This document shows, one piece after another, positions 63,364 through 64,000 of a stretch of 64,000 nucleotides of DNA. This DNA is from Rudaeicoccus suwonensis (GTDB lineage Bacteria; Actinomycetota; Actinomycetes; Actinomycetales; Dermatophilaceae). Below the pieces are notes generated by a model, which saw only the letters and a program-made list of their open reading frames with translations, searched no databases and was not told the origin of the DNA. How positions within the stretch are numbered: the stretch's first letter is position 1; each line of letters begins with the position of its first letter. A program made the translations under genes and the position numbers. The DNA is taken from assembly GCF_007829035.1 (NCBI RefSeq), contig NZ_VIVQ01000003.1, positions 124,001 through 188,000 on the forward strand, given 5' to 3'.

Positions 63364-63627
63364 TCAGCGACGAACCTGTCTGCGCCCGGTCATGTTGCCG
63401 TAGAGCACGATCGCACCGGCGGCGACGATGACGGCGATGATCCAGGAGATCCACGGGTGGCCGTGCTTGAACGCGGCGCCGAAGATGATGCCGACGATGA
63501 GCGAAGAGACCACGCCGATGACGATCGTCATCAGGATCGAGATGTCCTGCTTGCCTGGCAAGATCAGTCGAGCGACCGCGCCGATGATGAGCCCGGCGAT
63601 GACCGAACCGATGATGGCACTAATCAT
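63364..63627 (-). CDS. GlsB/YeaQ/YmgE-family stress membrane protein
   Basis: 87 residues from ATG 63627 with a good AAGGAG site. Three hydrophobic helices with the glycine-rich opening IGSVIAGLIIGAVARLILPGKQD typical of the family. It is a small stress-associated inner-membrane protein, also called transglycosylase-associated, though enzymatic activity has not been shown. Confidence 0.93.
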   Translation of the reverse strand: MISAIIGSVIAGLIIGAVARLILPGKQDISILMTIVIGVVSSLIVGIIFGAAFKHGHPWISWIIAVIVAAGAIVLYGNMTGRRQVRR

Positions 63628-63975
63628 GTCAATCTCCTTGTCCGGTCGCGGATGAGGGTGGAACCCGCGACCATGAGTTCTTGCTGAGAGTGTCTCGCTG
63701 CTGACTGTGCCCTCGCCAAAACGCCGCGGGCAACCGAAAAGCCGCGACGCGCCGGGCGATTGGCCAAAAAGCACCCCTCCGGGTGGGCGCGGCGGCATAC
63801 AGCACAGCGCTGTCGAAAACCCGGTGACCGAGGGGACGGACCCGGGGGAGAATCAGGGTGCACCCGCATGGAGCGGAGCCGGCGACGGTGCGAAAGTCGA
63901 CTCGCCATACTCCACACTGGCCGTAGGTTTCATCCGAACCGGCCCTTCGATCTTCGCTTCGGGGAGAGGAACGTC
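63628..63975. other. Intergenic region before the last partial gene
   Basis: 348 bases with no supported gene. It has two CGNCATAC copies (63793 and 63903). An open frame on the minus strand (63624-63917) lacks a start site with a ribosome site and is ignored. Confidence 0.5.
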
Positions 63976-64000
63976 ATGTCGCACACCGCAGGAGGGCACG
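63976..64000 (+). CDS. Start of a gene cut by the window end
   Basis: ATG 63976 with GAGAGGA seven bases before it opens MSHTAGGH, which runs off the window. Too short to identify. Confidence 0.45.

Overview
The window is high-GC (about two thirds G+C by eye) actinobacterial chromosome. The signs are a mycothiol deacetylase (MshB), a WhiB regulator, a DUF3117 protein, a SigK/RskA locus, a SigE/anti-sigma/TatB/Mrp block, a DivIVA-domain protein and frequent GTG starts. Gene content best fits a member of the Micrococcales such as Dermacoccaceae or Intrasporangiaceae; the family is an inference. I found no rRNA, tRNA, IS element, prophage or CRISPR array.

Layout. 1-2040: a partial YbjQ-type protein, a conserved unknown and a class II glutamine amidotransferase. 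2091-11293 (minus strand): a SigK-type stress regulon with a sulfite-oxidase-like molybdoenzyme, a fasciclin lipoprotein resembling MPT70/MPT83, SigK, RskA, and then a lipid-modification operon (FAD oxidoreductase, DUF1365, two cyclopropane/methyl fatty-acid synthases, DUF1295). Three promoters in this block share the SigK-like pattern CCATCC, 15 bases, then a CCGAAT-like box. 11410-19918: a peptidase, a Tat-exported protein, a methyltransferase, glutathione peroxidase, a tandem repeat array, a drug-type MFS exporter with a divergent double-Lrp regulator, a VanY-type peptidase broken by a stop codon, and a VIT-family transporter. 19980-27773: NUDIX, a frameshifted CoA-transferase, SoxR, TypA, MshB, flavin reductase, VanW and a small histidine-rich protein. 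27857-35253: GNAT, ferredoxin, DapC, citrate synthase, a cell-wall lytic-type protein, DapD and DapE, so three succinylase-branch lysine genes lie together. 35254-36363: a mosaic repeat array of about 1 kb. 36390-40664: phospholipase-C-like protein, DyP/EfeB and EfeO. 40799-47830: LOG protein, DivIVA-domain protein, SRPBCC, Tag, SPFH/NfeD pair, enoyl-CoA hydratase with PaaX, DUF3117 and O-methyltransferase. 47994-53386: SigE, anti-sigma, TatB, Mrp, DUF1003, MgtE-N/CBS protein, in an order recalling M. tuberculosis Rv1220c-Rv1232c but without htrA. 53545-64000: aminopeptidase P, membrane proteins, WhiB, PHP phosphoesterase, RecB-like nuclease, LuxR regulator, DEAD-box helicase, ferritin-fold protein and a GlsB-type membrane protein.

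The most unusual signal is not a gene. The octamer GTATGNCG (reverse CGNCATAC) occurs about 108 times, near-equally on both strands, where base composition predicts about 7. Inside genes it brings in codons otherwise avoided (TAT for Tyr, TCA for Ser), so it seems to be kept as DNA. Some copies form inverted pairs, one of them between convergent genes where a terminator is expected. This is how DNA-uptake sequences behave in Neisseria and Haemophilus. I know of no such element described for this group.
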